A stretch of DNA of 64,000 nucleotides, taken from positions 744,001-808,000 of the forward strand of contig JAVTVJ010000791.1 of assembly GCA_034509425.1 (NCBI GenBank). The letters run 5' to 3'. The notes under the pieces are model-generated. The model was not told the DNA's origin and did no database searches. It saw only the letters and a program-made list of their open reading frames with translations. A program made the translations under genes and the position numbers. Below, in pieces: positions 52,201-63,725 of the stretch. The DNA is from Eopsaltria australis. Taxonomy: Eukaryota; Chordata; Aves; Passeriformes; Petroicidae. How positions within the stretch are numbered: the first letter of the stretch is position 1; the number at the start of each line of letters is the position of its first letter.

Positions 52201-55200
52201 AGTTAGGGAAATGGGAGACTATATTCCTAGTCAAATAATACATTCTTAACAGCAATTCAAAGGGGTACTCCCATGATCTATGGCTGGAGACAAAGACATG
52301 CTTCAGCTAACAAGCTTATGCTTACCTGCACCATGTATGACAATTTTCTTGTACTTAAACTGCCTACATGTTTAGTTGAATGATACTGCTTGATTATTCA
52401 GATTTCACGTCTTTCAGAGGTGACAGTCTTCATCAATACAATTTCATTGCTACAATTTAACAATTCACTGAATTTTTGTTCTCTTGAAGAAATCTTTCAA
52501 ACAGGACTCTGACTCACATGTAGACTTACCCTCAACCATTGCAATTATATAATTATTCATGACAAACTTGATTTTAAGTATTTTTAGAAGCAGCTTCAGG
52601 GTTTTTATCACTCTGGTGGTATGTCACCCTGTGGTACCCAACCCAGATACCATACTCCTATATAACTCATCTGCTGACTGAAATATAATACAGTTGCTAT
52701 AAAAGGTAGCAGGTAGTATGCTAATTCTACCCAGCTGTGAATAGCTGAACCTTAGAGCTTGGAGAGACACTTCAGGCTTTTGCCGGAAATCTGACTTGAG
52801 CTAGTTCTTACAGGTCTCTAAAGTAGCATTTGTTCCCCAAAGAAAATCTAATCTGCACACAGTAAAAAACAAAGACTAATTTGAAAAAAAATTCTACTTA
52901 CATCACTCAAATCCTTTTCTTCATTTGCCGCTTCACTAAAGGAAAACAAAAAAATTTAACTACTTTGAAATGCTAGAGGAGATTCAAAATAATATTTAAA
53001 ACCCATCATTTCTTGAATTAAAAAAATTTTAGCCACCTGAAATTTTAGTGACCTTACTACTTTGTATCATCCTCACATTTATTTTAAAAGTATCAATATT
53101 ATTTTCTATCATTTGACAATCACAATCTTTTCTAATTAGAAATGCTTAAAAACAAGGACTTTCATACAATGAAGAAATCCTAACCATATCTTGTGCTATT
53201 CAAGAAAAACACTAATGTATACAGTTAAAAGTACCAAAACTCAGTTGAGATGTTTTTTATCTCATTTATCAATGAATTAGTAGCATTTCATTGCAACTAG
53301 TTTATGTTTTGGAAGATGCGTTTTACTGGTAATTAAGCTTAACATCAAGATTTAATTTGTCATACAGCTAGAGTTTGGTGAATTAAAAAAGAAATCTATT
53401 TGAATATACTAAGGCTAACACACCCACTGTAAATTATCACAAACTAATAATAAGGGCCCTTGAACCTTTTTAGCTCACATTTTAAAGAAAAGAAGTTCTG
53501 TTAGAGAAAAACCAAGGAATATTAAAGAAGTCCCAAAAGTCAAGGCTTTAAAGTGTGCTCTAAGCAATCAATAAGTAATCAAGACCATTAAAGAAACTCT
53601 AGATGTGTCGTAGTCAATGCTTCTATCAATTACATTAATTTAATAATGTGCTACACCTGGGTCAGGGCAACTGCTGATATTAATATAGACTGGGGGATGA
53701 ATGGACAGAGAGCAGGGAGGACCTGGGGGTGCTGAAAAGCTGGACCTGTGTTGACAATGTATGCTTGAACCCCAGAAAGCCAAACGTGTCCTGGGCTGCA
53801 TCCAGAGCAGTGTGGGCAGTAGGGCCAGGGAGGGGATTCTGCCCCTCTGCTCTGCTCTGGTGAGACCCCACCTGCAGTGCTGCATCAGCTCTGGGATCCC
53901 AGCACAGAAAAGACAGAAACCTGATGGAGTGGCTCTGGAGGAGAGCCATGAAAATATGACCTCTCCAATGAGGAAAAGCATGATTGTTCAGCCTGGAGAA
54001 GAGAAGACTCCAGGAACACCTTATTGCATGCAGCCTTTCCATACTTAACATGGATCTATAAGATGGGGATGGACTTTTTAGCAGGGCCTGTTGTAAAAGA
54101 ACAGGGGTAATTTGTTTTAAACAAGAAGAGGGTAAATTCAGACTACACATAAGAAGGATGTTTTTTATGATGCAGGTGGTGATACACTGGAGCAGGTTGC
54201 CTGGAGAGGTGGGAAATGCTCTAGCCCTGGAAACATTCAAGGCTAGGTTGAATGGGGCTCTGTATGACTTGATCTAGTTGAAGATGTACATGTTCATTGC
54301 ATGGGGGTTGGATGTGATAAATTTTAATTGCTCCTTATGAACAAACTAGTCAACAATTATAAGATAAGCAAGTCCTTGGAGCTAACATATTTTCACGGGA
54401 TTTTCTCACCTTAATACTCAATTGTCACTAAAATCAGAATTTATGAAGTACTAAAAAGAAAAAGAGAAGAAAACTAACTTTATTCAAGTATACAGATTTA
54501 TGATGAACCTATTTTTTTTGTATTCTTTAGATTTGGAAAAAAATGTATTTTCAAACATAAGGAGCGTTAGGGGGTTGGGAAAAGCAACCCTCTAGAATCA
54601 TCCCAGCAAAGAACATCTTCTGCATGAAGAAAACTTAAATAACTTCAAAAGATTAGGCCAGGAAAGAGATGATCTAAAAAAGGATTGTGGTAAAGAGAGG
54701 CATATAGGGGACTGTCTGCCCACTGTCTCTTCCAGAATGAGAATCAGAATTTATGAAGTGCCACTAGTAGCATTCAGGTTCAGAAAAAAAAAAAGGAGAG
54801 ACACTTCTTCCTGTAGTGGACAGGATGGTGTGAATGGAAACAACATTACAAGAGATTTAACATACACTTTGAGGAGAGCTCTATTAAGGGTTGCTAAACA
54901 GATGAACCACATCAAACTCTGACAGTCCTCTGACGTGAAAGCTCATGGAGGCTGGGAGACTACTCAGATAAACATTACATTTGCACTGCTTTTATTCCTT
55001 ACTGGGCATCCACTGATGGCAGTTTCAGCTTAGTGAGTTTGAGAAGTATTTGGTCTGATCTAGCACTGGCAGTCTTAATTTTTTAAAGAGTAACATGAAT
55101 TAACATTTCTTAAATGAGTATACAGGTTGATAATTTGGTATAACATATTGAAAGTAGATCTGTTTTAGAAATTGGAAATCACATACTAACCTTTTGACAG

Positions 55201-58200
55201 CAGGAACTGAGCTTAGATGTGGATCATCCTTCAGGAGATCATGACTACTTTTACTTTTTCCTTTCATGCTCTGTTAAAAGAAAAAAAAGAAAACAGGTAT
55301 TATTAATTTCAGTGTCTAAGAGGCTAGACAGTGAAAAAGGATTATGATAAGAAAATCATAACTTGCTTCTTTTCAGCTTTAGCCTATCCAGTAAGCATAA
55401 ACACTTTTAAGAACAGAAGAACAGAAAAGGTGTTCCAGAAAGGGAAGCATCAAACTGACTATATGGATTTATTTTTGCAATAGCAATGCACTTAGTTTTA
55501 AAGGACAGCGAGAGAGGAAAAAAAAAGATACAATCGTTACACACCATAAAGATGGTAGATCTAGCACATACACACTTGAGTGAATGACGAGGTAAGAACT
55601 TGACTTTTCAGTAATGACACATGACAACTGAAAGAACCACCATGTACAAAACAGTACTGATTAACGGGAAGAACACTAATTAGATCCCTAGGAAAAAAAG
55701 AAAAAAATTACCAAATTGCAATGCATCAACCTGGAATGCATCATTCAGGAATCATCTACTGACATAAGGAGTGAAACAAATCTAACAATATATGAAGTCT
55801 TCAAGCAGAAAGACTGCAGTTAGAAAGCATTCTACATGCTAATCTGAAAAAAAAGTATACTTAATTTTCAGAGAGAAATCAGACTGAAAATCTCTGCTAC
55901 AGGAATAGTCTGTATTGTGACTTGTATTGTGAATGTCTCCATTGCAGATGCTTTGTCTAACGCTTTTTGGAAGACAGCAGACATGTGGACAAAATCTTAC
56001 TCATTTAAATGCAACTACAGTTTTTTATTATGTAGAAAACAAAGAGCAACACATTCAGCAACACGAAAAGGTAATTCCTTCATTAAGGAAGGGTGATGTG
56101 TTTGGAGCGGTGTTGGGGCTGTGTACCGCAAAGTCCTCCACACATGTACAGACAAGCAGTTTGGACGCTGAAAGCTGCAGTTTAAACAATGGTCAACAAC
56201 CAGTGGGGGTCCTACAGCCAGATCCCTGACTGCACTAAAAGCCTTCATGGCCTTCAGGGGTTTTACCCAGAGCTTCTCTGTCCGTCTTAATCAAGCAAGA
56301 CTTACTGCATCTAGCAACCAAAAAAAGCTCATAGTATTCTAAGTTTGTAGGTGACAAAGGATCTCAATAATAACTTTGACCTTCCATTTTTCTTACCAAA
56401 ACCAGAGAATGCAAGTTAGGGCTGATGTTCATGAACCTCAACTTAATTAGACGAAGATAACATCCAGAACTACTGAGATACCTCTTACGAACAAACAGTA
56501 AGGTTTCCAATAGGTTTTATTTTGTTGTAAAGAATGAAGATAAATTCTTCATGAAGAGTTGGTGTGGTTTCTTATCTAGCTACAGCTAGTCCAGAATTCA
56601 GTCAGGACAAATAGGCAGATGAGATTTTGATGCTGAGTTGAAAGAGAGCATGAATACACTGAAACTAGGCTTATCATGAGAGGCATTCTATTTAGATAAT
56701 TTTAAACTGAAGTATTTGGCATGAAAAGAAAGTCTAAGCAACTGAGTTAAACGCATTATTACAAGCCAGATATACACCAAGAGCAAACCAGCAGATGAGC
56801 ATATTAAGGTAAACAAGCAAAGTCTGTCTGACTGGTAAGTTGAAAAAAAGAAAGAAAAATAGTTAAAGCTGCTGTTGTAATACATCTCTACTATTATGAC
56901 TGATATCATCTCACTATAATATTGTCCATCATTATTCACTGTTTTCCTTTTGTATTTTAGCTAACTTCTGAGGACTGACAACCATTTCTTCACTTAAGTA
57001 GTACAGGATACAGGACCATGTAGTCTGATCACTAACTGAAACAGCGAGGTATTGTAGAAAGCCTAGGAGTCTAGTGAAACAACTTGGTCAGCAGTAGAAA
57101 TGAAATCAACAATTTATTTGAGAAATTCTTAAACTAACCTTATTTAAGTGCCAAGTCAGGGAAGGAGATGTTAGATCAAAGATGTCCTGTGCAACCCTGG
57201 CTCTGTGAATGTGAACATTTCACTACAGTGCACTATTAAATTACAATAATGGACTATTTTCTCCACAATAACCACACCTCCCTTTGCTCACAGATGGATG
57301 GATAAATGTCAAGAAAATGGAGCTATGCATGCACTGTAAATGTATACAACAATCTTCAGAATTCAAGTATTTAACCATGATAACCGCACTCATAAATAAA
57401 GGACTTGAAAAAGACTACAGTACCTATTGCTTCCATGACTTTTAAACAGCAGACATAGGTCTGTACTATGAAACTTTATGTTCATGGAAATGTAAAAATT
57501 CCATGCAGTAACTGAAGGCACCTTCAAAGTCCAGAAAGTTAAAAACCTCTGTTTTAGGATTCTACAGAATCCTAAAAATTGAAGCAATTGCTAGTGTTAT
57601 TGTTCAAAATGTAAACATAAGAAGAAGACTAAACACTTTAAAGTTTTCCCCAAATATGCAGAAAAGGTAATTAGGCTGAAAAGGAAAATAAGGATAATTT
57701 GGTACAATACCTGACTAACTCTGCTGACTTCTTCCTCTTCTTCTTCAGCTTCTTCCCCAAAGGAAAGCAGGTTAAAATTTCTTCAAGAGAAAAAAGAAAA
57801 TTTCTAGTAAAATTTCAAATACTGTCTTAATAATATTCCATTTATTTTAAATATATTACGTTCATGTTGTACATGATATTTTAAAAAACTTTTTATCCTG
57901 CCAAATGTACCAATTCCAACAACTACTGCATTTTGCTTTGCAGTAAGTCATAAATATTTAGAAAAGCATGTTGTATTATATTCCTGAGATAAAACAAGGA
58001 AAGCAAAGCACCAGTTAAGACACAATTTAATAAATTCTGTCTTGATTAACTTCCCCAGATTCTTGAATGCTGACAGTTCTGTTGCATTTTTTTTTCTCAA
58101 CAGAGCATCATTTAAGACACAAGATTTTCAAGATATGATGGGTCAGAAAGGTATCAAATGTGTACACATACACAGAATGCAATTGAAAGAAATTATTATC

Positions 58201-61200
58201 TACAATTTCTTTTTCAAGAGTTAATTGCTTACACTGCTGGAACCAGTCAGTTGCAACATGTTCTATTTTTATGCAGCAGAACTGACAGCATGCCCACATT
58301 AGCATTCCTATTACTTTTCACTGCATGTTTGTGAATACAAATTTTCATCCACAGAAATTCAAATTTCCCACGGCAAAATGCCTGACTCTTGCTAAGTACT
58401 TCAGTGGGGGAGAAGTGCTATCTGATAAAGTAAGTTCAAAAAATCCCAAACAACTGAGCTGTGACCTAGTTACTTCCACCCGCAGGTTTTAACTGCAGTG
58501 CCATCTCAGTCAGATGATTGCACATTGTGGCATATGGGAAAGATAAATTACTATTATTTTCAACAAACTACCATCATGCATGAAACAGTTACAGCTCAGC
58601 AGATGCACAGTAAACATTTCAGTCAGAGAAACTTGATTTGCATGATCCTCCCTCAAAACAAGTATGTGCTTCAAAGGCAGAAATGGAAATAAAAAACTGC
58701 CAAGCTACAAATTAAAGATGAAAGAAAATTAACCACCACTTATGTTGCATATATTTACTTTGTGCCTTTTACTTTGGACTTTTTAGTTTCTTCTTCTGGC
58801 TTGTCCTTCTTCAGTCTTCTGTTTGGTCTTGGGACAATGTCATCAAAAGGATTAAACAAAACCTGTTAAAAAAACCCAATATTTTAGACACATCTTTAGT
58901 AAATATTTTGTAATTGATTCAATATTTTAAAACAATAAGCAAAAGCACAAGCCAAATATTCTGGACACTGTGCACAAAAGAATTTTAAAATGTCACATTT
59001 CAAAACAGAACATACCTCACTACTTCTTATTTTGTGCGGACTGAGAGGTCTCTCTTCCTTGTCAACCTCCACTTCAGCCAGGCGCAACATGTTGTATATC
59101 GTATCCCCTGTGACCTGGCAAATGCACAAAAAAAGGTTTGAAAGTCCTTGACTGTAATTTGTGTTATTTATTCTGTAAAATACAAGGCAATTATTACGTA
59201 AAGAACTTTGAAAGTACAAGTGATACAGGAAATATTGTAAGCACATGAGACTTCTAAAAGACAGCAAATACAATGTAAAAAAGTTTGCGCTTTTATATTT
59301 AATGGCAAAAGCTGAAGGAATACACATAATTTTCAGAATGTATGCAGGGAAGATGTTGAAGTTTTACTGTGAGCTATGAAACAGGAAAACAAAAAACACA
59401 GAAATAAACCAGTTTTTGCTTTATTTTCTTGTAAGTAAATTATGACAGTGGTAAATTCGTTTCATGTGTTTTATTTTCCTGACCCTTCTGGGTAATTAGA
59501 ATCCACAAACATAATTTTCTAACATGTCATTAGTATTAAATGAGCAGATTAATAACAGAGCCATAATAATATTAATAAGATTATTTAAAGGCAGTACAAC
59601 ATGAAAATACAATTTAGAAGAATAACAACAGCAAAACAGACAGTAACAGGAACAACCCACAGAAACATTTCTACCAGATATAAGAAATGAAGAGAATGGA
59701 GAGAGCCTAGAAAGCATTGAAATAAATTTCAAATGCACATAGCAGCAAACAGTACTAAACTGGTCTTCAGAGAAACTTTTAGTAGATTCTGTCAGACCTA
59801 AACTGGGACTCTAGTTCATGTAACAGACCTTTCCAAAGATTGTGTGCTTGTTGTTAAGTTCATCTGCACGACCCAAAGTAAAGAAAAATTGACTCCCGTT
59901 ATCATGGGGCCCAGCATTTGCCATGGCAACGAGTCCTCTTCGATTAAATCGCAATCGTGAGTGGAACTCATCCTGGTAAAAGTAGGACAGAAAAAAGAAC
60001 AACTTCAGTATAGAACTACTTTTTCACTCCTTTAGCTGCAGCATGATAGGAGCCAGGAGTGATAACATTTACATCAACATGCACAGAATGTGTTAATGTG
60101 TTACACCAATTAGCAACAGAATAATATGCTGCTAATCTTCTTTTGAATTCAGACAGTAATAAATCCCCATTATTTTGAAACTCAATGCCAGAATTATATT
60201 TAAAAGCTTCTACTTTGAGCAGCAAAATTATTTTTAGTCAGTATTTCTAATCCATAGTGCCTATAACGATGAAAACAAGGGAACAAACTTCAAAAGAAAC
60301 TGTAAACACACCATCAACAAACACCAAAGAAATAATTAGAAACTAGAATACCAATAACAGAAAGACACATTGCGAATTTTAAAAATTCTAAGTTTTGTAT
60401 TGTTAATTTTGTCTTTTTCCAGTCATTGCTTAAAAATCAATTGTTACTCATTATTTTTATTTGTATTTGTTATCCCTCAATATTAAGAAAATTAAAAACA
60501 TTTTAAAACGTAACTGCATTTCATACACTTCTTGCAAAAATACTATTCCTCACAATCACTGTATTTATGTGAAAAATTTATTTAAATCCTAATTCCTGTA
60601 AAGTAAATGAAAGCACAATAACAGGTTGCAATAGTAGAGTAATGCAAAAATCCATAGGAAGAACATTTTCTGGATTTAAGAAGACAAAATAGGACTCGTT
60701 TCAAAGCAAGACATGAATACCACTGTAATGTCATGATGCTAAACACTGCAATACTGAGATACCACTAATATAAAGCAGCAATGCTACTACAATATTGGTG
60801 ATTTTTGTTTTGTTCTCTGCTCAGGTACCATTCCCTTCCACAAACTTTAGGTTTGTGCTAGATGTAAAAGTCAAGCAGCAGGAAGATGGAAGGCCCAGAA
60901 ACAGGCTTTGCAGCTTCAGTCACAAGTTTAAAGTTGCCTGCTGCACCCAAAATAAAACAGTCAGGGGGAACAGGACACAGCTGCTGAGTCTGTGTGTAGC
61001 TTCACTCAGGATCTGAGCCCCCTGATATAACCCACTATACCGGGGTAGCTAGATTTAAGAACTCTCAATTTAGAAGGGCACGGTCAAACATACTGAAGCA
61101 CCACACGAAGGGAACTACTGCACATATATACATTTCACATAAGATTTGATTTTTCACAGCCTGGAAGGAAGAACAATGGATAGATAATAACAAAAAAGTT

Positions 61201-63725
61201 AATGTATACACACCTTGAAAGGAGCTCCATAGACTGACTCCCCTCCTGATCCAGTACCAGTGGGGTCACCCCCTTGCACAATAAAGCCAGGAACTACTCT
61301 GTGAAATATTGTGTTATTGTAATACTCTAAAAAAAAAAAAAAAGGAAAAAAGAATGAGATATTAAATACATGTAAGTGGCCTCAAATCCAAACTTTAATA
61401 TAGATCATGCAGTGATATCCAGAGACTGAATTTCCAGAAAGCAAGTACTGTAACTAGATTCCGCTGTTCGTTTCTGTTCCGTTCCCTTCTATTCTCCGCA
61501 GTCTTATGAAATCACACCCTGTGGTGTCATGTTTCCTTTTCAAAAATTCCTGCCCATCACTGACAAGATGACCTTGATGAGTTACTGTCTTTGCAGCTTT
61601 TAAATTTTATTACTGGAGTGATACAATCAAAATGCACCAATTTAAAAGGAGAACTAGAAGTACTATCCTGGATGAGATCTCACACACAACATTAGCAATA
61701 ACCACAAACCAGATGATTTGCACTTTCACTCACCAGCATGGAACACATATCACCACCCATACTGTACCTAAACTGATAATTTTTGCATGTAATGCAAAAT
61801 ATGTGCAAAGACACGTGAAACACGTGGCACATTTTGCTCACTAAGCTATCTTCTTCTACCTGTCAATCAATCTGATAGGGGTTACAAGATCATAAGAAAA
61901 CAAAAGGAATGAAAACATAACTTTACCTGAACTATACTCCTGGTTAATATAATAATAATAATAATAAAAAAATCTGCAGCATGCTGCAAGACAAAGTAGG
62001 GTGTGCAAATGTTGCAGCATAACTAGACACAGCCATAGATGCCTATATGCTGGGATATTAATGAGAAATACTTAAACATATTATACAAAGCACAGGATGC
62101 TACACAGCAGTTAAAAAAATCAGAAAGGAAATAAAGCCCACTGAGGAGATGTGAACATTTATCATGGGCTAAGAAATTCCTTTACCATTGCAAAAAGTCT
62201 CAACATTAGGGAGAAGAACACAAAACAGACTGGATCTGAGCTGGAGGCACAAAGCCTAGACTGCTTTTTTGTTTAATAGATGAAGGCTTAAAGTATTCCT
62301 AACAACTGTATAAATGCTTAAATGGGAGAACAGCAGCAGTTAGAAAACTTGTAAAGGCATCAGGTCTTTCACAGAGTCTTTTTACAGTTTTCTCAGTAGT
62401 GAGCTTCCCATTCTGGTACCCAGTACTTCAGTGGAAAGATTTACAAAGCTTTCATCAACAAAAAAATCACACCAACTGAAACATTAGGACTCACGGGAAA
62501 AAGAAGAGATGGTAGTGTAAATTGTGATGCAGAAATGAGAATTTTAAAGAATGTCCAATATTGCACCACTGTCATTTCACACACACACTGAAGCTGTTAT
62601 ACTTTGTAGACATTTGCTGAAAGTAAGCCTTCTCAAAACTCTGAAAGACTGTTTCAATGCTATGTCATCGCTTAATTTGAGAAAAACATCCTACATTTTT
62701 ACTTTTTTTTTCTCCACCAGCTTCATTGGTAACCTTGAGAAACACTGAGTGTTAATTAATAATTTCTAAATAGAAATAAACTTAAGGACATATTAAAGTC
62801 AAAACATAATTATGAGCTCTATTTCACAGAAAGGGCACAAAGAGCACACACAGATTAATTTCAACAGCTCCCATCCCATTCAGTCAATACCTTCCATACA
62901 CAGCTGGATGAAATTTCTGCATGCTTTTGGTGCTTCTTTTGACCATAATTCTATATCGATCTCTCCTGCTGTAGTTCTCAGCAAAACCTATAAACATACA
63001 GATAAATGCAGTTCTATTGTAACTTAGTCACCGATCAAAGAATATAACTGCCTAAAAATACATCTGAATGTGTTACATTTGTAACAGTGGTACACATTTA
63101 GGTGTGTTCGGTAGCTACTGCTAAGTTCTAACTAGCATTTTCAGAACTTGAGCTACAGCTCTGGATCAATATGTATAGTAAAGATGCATAATACAGCTGT
63201 AATAACTTAAGGTAACTTAACACTGATACATTACGGAAACTTAGATACCCTTTATCACTTCCGTAACGAAACAACGGGGGGGAAAAAAAAAGCCATAAAT
63301 ATCCAAAGGTATCGCCCCTAGAAGAAACATCATTACATTCAGTGAGAGATCATAACAAAATTAAGGACGTAAGATATAATCGGGAATAAAGAAGATGAAA
63401 TTAAACGCTCCGAGGACTGCTCTGTGTTATGCCTCCAATATCAAGCCTCGTGCTTTGACTCTAGTAGCGTCCAAGAAGTTTAACCAAATCGGTCCACCAC
63501 AGGGACAACTACCTCCCCAGCCACCATCATCACCACCAACATCATCATCATCATCATCATCATCATCACCACCACCACCACCATCACCATCACCACCACC
63601 TCCCAAGTTCCTGTTCCTCTCGCCTGTCCCCCCATTATCCTACAACATGTAACTTCTCCAGGGTTTCACCCTGGCAGCCTCACCTTGCCATTGGTGGGCG
63701 GCTCCTGGATGTAGATGTTGCTCAT
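49120..63725 (-). CDS. CWC27: CWC27 spliceosome-associated cyclophilin, 5' ten coding exons (3' end outside window)
   Basis: Ten exons on the minus strand join in frame into 959 nt with no stop, and the product aligns residue for residue with vertebrate CWC27 from the start [14 protein letters not shown]. Residues 1 to about 175 form a cyclophilin-type fold: R56, F61 and Q64 of the [14 protein letters not shown] block, the NGSQFF block at 109-114, and H127 are present. The position of the cyclophilin A tryptophan 121 is E122, as in other CWC27 proteins, so prolyl isomerase activity is expected to be weak or absent. After residue 176 comes a Lys-rich stretch, then a Glu-rich tract (about 208-217), then a charged linker holding the conserved ERIAKKLK motif. 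From family knowledge, CWC27 joins the activated spliceosome in the nucleus and pairs with CWC22 through its C-terminal region, which is missing here. All introns are GT-AG. About 153 of 472 residues (human length) lie beyond position 1. Confidence 0.97.
49296..52901 (-). other. CWC27 intron 9
   Basis: A 3,606-bp intron between exon 9 and exon 10, with consensus donor GTAAGT and a weak acceptor. I recognise no transposon or RNA gene inside it. Confidence 0.88.
52902..52935 (-). CDS. CWC27: CWC27 coding exon 9 (34-nt small exon)
   Basis: A 34-nt exon between a TTTAG acceptor and a GTAAGT donor. It completes the split Ser codon and adds [11 protein letters not shown]. The sequence is only loosely like the human segment (ESEKGDAPDLVDD), but phase, position and acidic character fit and the donor is a full consensus. 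It is the least conserved exon in the window. Confidence 0.85.
52936..55190 (-). other. CWC27 intron 8
   Basis: A 2,255-bp intron between exons 8 and 9. Nearly a third of it is an antisense CR1 fragment (53650-54320); the rest is featureless AT-rich sequence. Confidence 0.88.
53650..54320 (+). mobile_element. CR1 LINE fragment, 3' part, antisense to CWC27
   Basis: The + strand shows typical CR1 3' sequence: the segment GGGCTGCATCCAGAGCAGTG, then GTGAGACCCCACCTGCAGTG, then the degenerate 3' untranslated part ending near GGTTGGATGTGAT. It is 5'-truncated and broken by stops. Long antisense frames across it (up to 186 codons on the minus strand) are chance openings in this GC-richer repeat. Confidence 0.9.
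55191..55270 (-). CDS. CWC27: CWC27 coding exon 8
   Basis: 80 nt. It encodes [20 protein letters not shown] and SVPAVK, near-identical to the human linker, and ends two bases into a Ser codon. The donor is GTTAGT and the acceptor CAG. Confidence 0.95.
55271..57710 (-). other. CWC27 intron 7
   Basis: A 2,440-bp intron, GTATTG donor and AACAG acceptor. The small open frames in it (for example 55933-56229 +) show no family similarity. No repeat recognised. Confidence 0.88.
57711..57780 (-). CDS. CWC27: CWC27 coding exon 7
   Basis: 70 nt. It encodes [17 protein letters not shown] followed by VSRVSQ, matching the human [17 protein letters not shown] block. The acceptor is TTGAAG after a pyrimidine tract and the donor is GTATTG. 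It ends in phase 0 after residue 223. Confidence 0.95.
57781..58758 (-). other. CWC27 intron 6
   Basis: A 978-bp intron, GTAAAT donor and a pyrimidine-rich TTGAAG acceptor. No repeat recognised. Confidence 0.9.
58759..58862 (-). CDS. CWC27: CWC27 coding exon 6
   Basis: 104 nt. It encodes [19 protein letters not shown] and a Lys/Glu-rich tail ending VKGTK, where the last Lys codon is split. The donor is GTAAAT. FNPFDDI closes the cyclophilin fold in CWC27; the rest starts the charged linker. Confidence 0.95.
58863..59015 (-). other. CWC27 intron 5
   Basis: A short 153-bp intron, GTATGT donor and AACAG acceptor, nothing else in it. Confidence 0.9.
59016..59114 (-). CDS. CWC27: CWC27 coding exon 5
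   Basis: 99 nt, 33 codons, from [12 protein letters not shown] to HKIRSSE (residues 133-165), between a CAG acceptor and a GTATGT donor. This is the C-terminal part of the cyclophilin domain. The intron that follows is only 153 bp. Confidence 0.96.
59115..59828 (-). other. CWC27 intron 4
   Basis: A 714-bp intron with a GTCTGT donor and CAG acceptor. No repeat recognised. Confidence 0.9.
59829..59972 (-). CDS. CWC27: CWC27 coding exon 4
   Basis: 144 nt, exactly 48 codons, from [13 protein letters not shown] to NNKHTIFGK (residues 85-132). It carries the NGSQFF core and the [10 protein letters not shown] segment in which E122 replaces the cyclophilin A tryptophan. Both ends are in phase 0. 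The donor, GTCTGT, is the weakest match to consensus among the ten. Confidence 0.97.
59973..61213 (-). other. CWC27 intron 3
   Basis: A 1,241-bp GT-AG intron, AT-rich, with no repeat or secondary gene that I recognise. Confidence 0.9.
61214..61326 (-). CDS. CWC27: CWC27 coding exon 3
   Basis: 113 nt, from a long pyrimidine tract and TTAG acceptor to a GTGTGT donor. It encodes [20 protein letters not shown] and the GTGSGG loop, ending in phase 0 after GAPFK (residue 84). The split codon 47 reads Glu, where human CWC27 has Ala. A second AG directly follows the chosen acceptor, but using it would shift the frame. Confidence 0.96.
61327..62890 (-). other. CWC27 intron 2
   Basis: A 1,564-bp GT-AG intron between exons 2 and 3. 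It holds a short AAT microsatellite at 61948-61968 and a long pyrimidine tract (transcript sense) next to the exon 3 acceptor. Nothing else was recognised. Confidence 0.9.
61948..61968. repeat. (AAT)n microsatellite
   Basis: About six to seven uninterrupted AAT units inside CWC27 intron 2, followed by a short A run. Confidence 0.85.
62891..62987 (-). CDS. CWC27: CWC27 coding exon 2
   Basis: 97 nt between a TATAG acceptor and a GTATTG donor. It encodes [15 protein letters not shown] and continues to FIQLCME, the first beta strands and helix of the cyclophilin fold. It ends one base into codon 47. Confidence 0.96.
62988..63683 (-). other. CWC27 intron 1
   Basis: A 696-bp GT-AG intron. Apart from the trinucleotide repeat at 63520-63605 I see nothing in it. 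The Pro/Ser-rich + strand frame over that repeat (63395-63652) is a by-product of the CAC/TCA repeat. Confidence 0.9.
63520..63605. repeat. (TCA)n/(CAC)n trinucleotide microsatellite in intron 1
   Basis: On the + strand a run of about nine TCA units is flanked by CAC-rich interrupted units, together about 85 bp. On the CWC27 transcript it reads as GGT/GAT repeats. It is the sort of tract that varies in length between individuals. Confidence 0.9.
63684..63725 (-). CDS. CWC27: CWC27 coding exon 1
   Basis: Encodes the first 14 residues, [14 protein letters not shown], and ends in phase 0 at a GTGAGG donor. The ATG is in a fair context (GCC before it, so G at -3). The reading frame upstream stays open but shows no family similarity, so this ATG is the supported start. 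Confidence 0.96.

Noticed and set aside
53680..54240. 186-codon minus-strand frame, the longest in the window
   Set aside because: It runs antisense through a CR1 fragment; similar antisense text recurs in the CR1 at 31890-32174, so it reflects the repeat, not a gene.
63395..63652. Pro/Ser-rich + frame near the CWC27 start
   Set aside because: Produced by the CAC/TCA microsatellite in intron 1, with no supporting splice sites or family similarity.
49120..63683. Possible U12-type introns in CWC27
   Set aside because: None of the ten donors has the ATATCC or GTATCC pattern; all look like ordinary U2-type sites.
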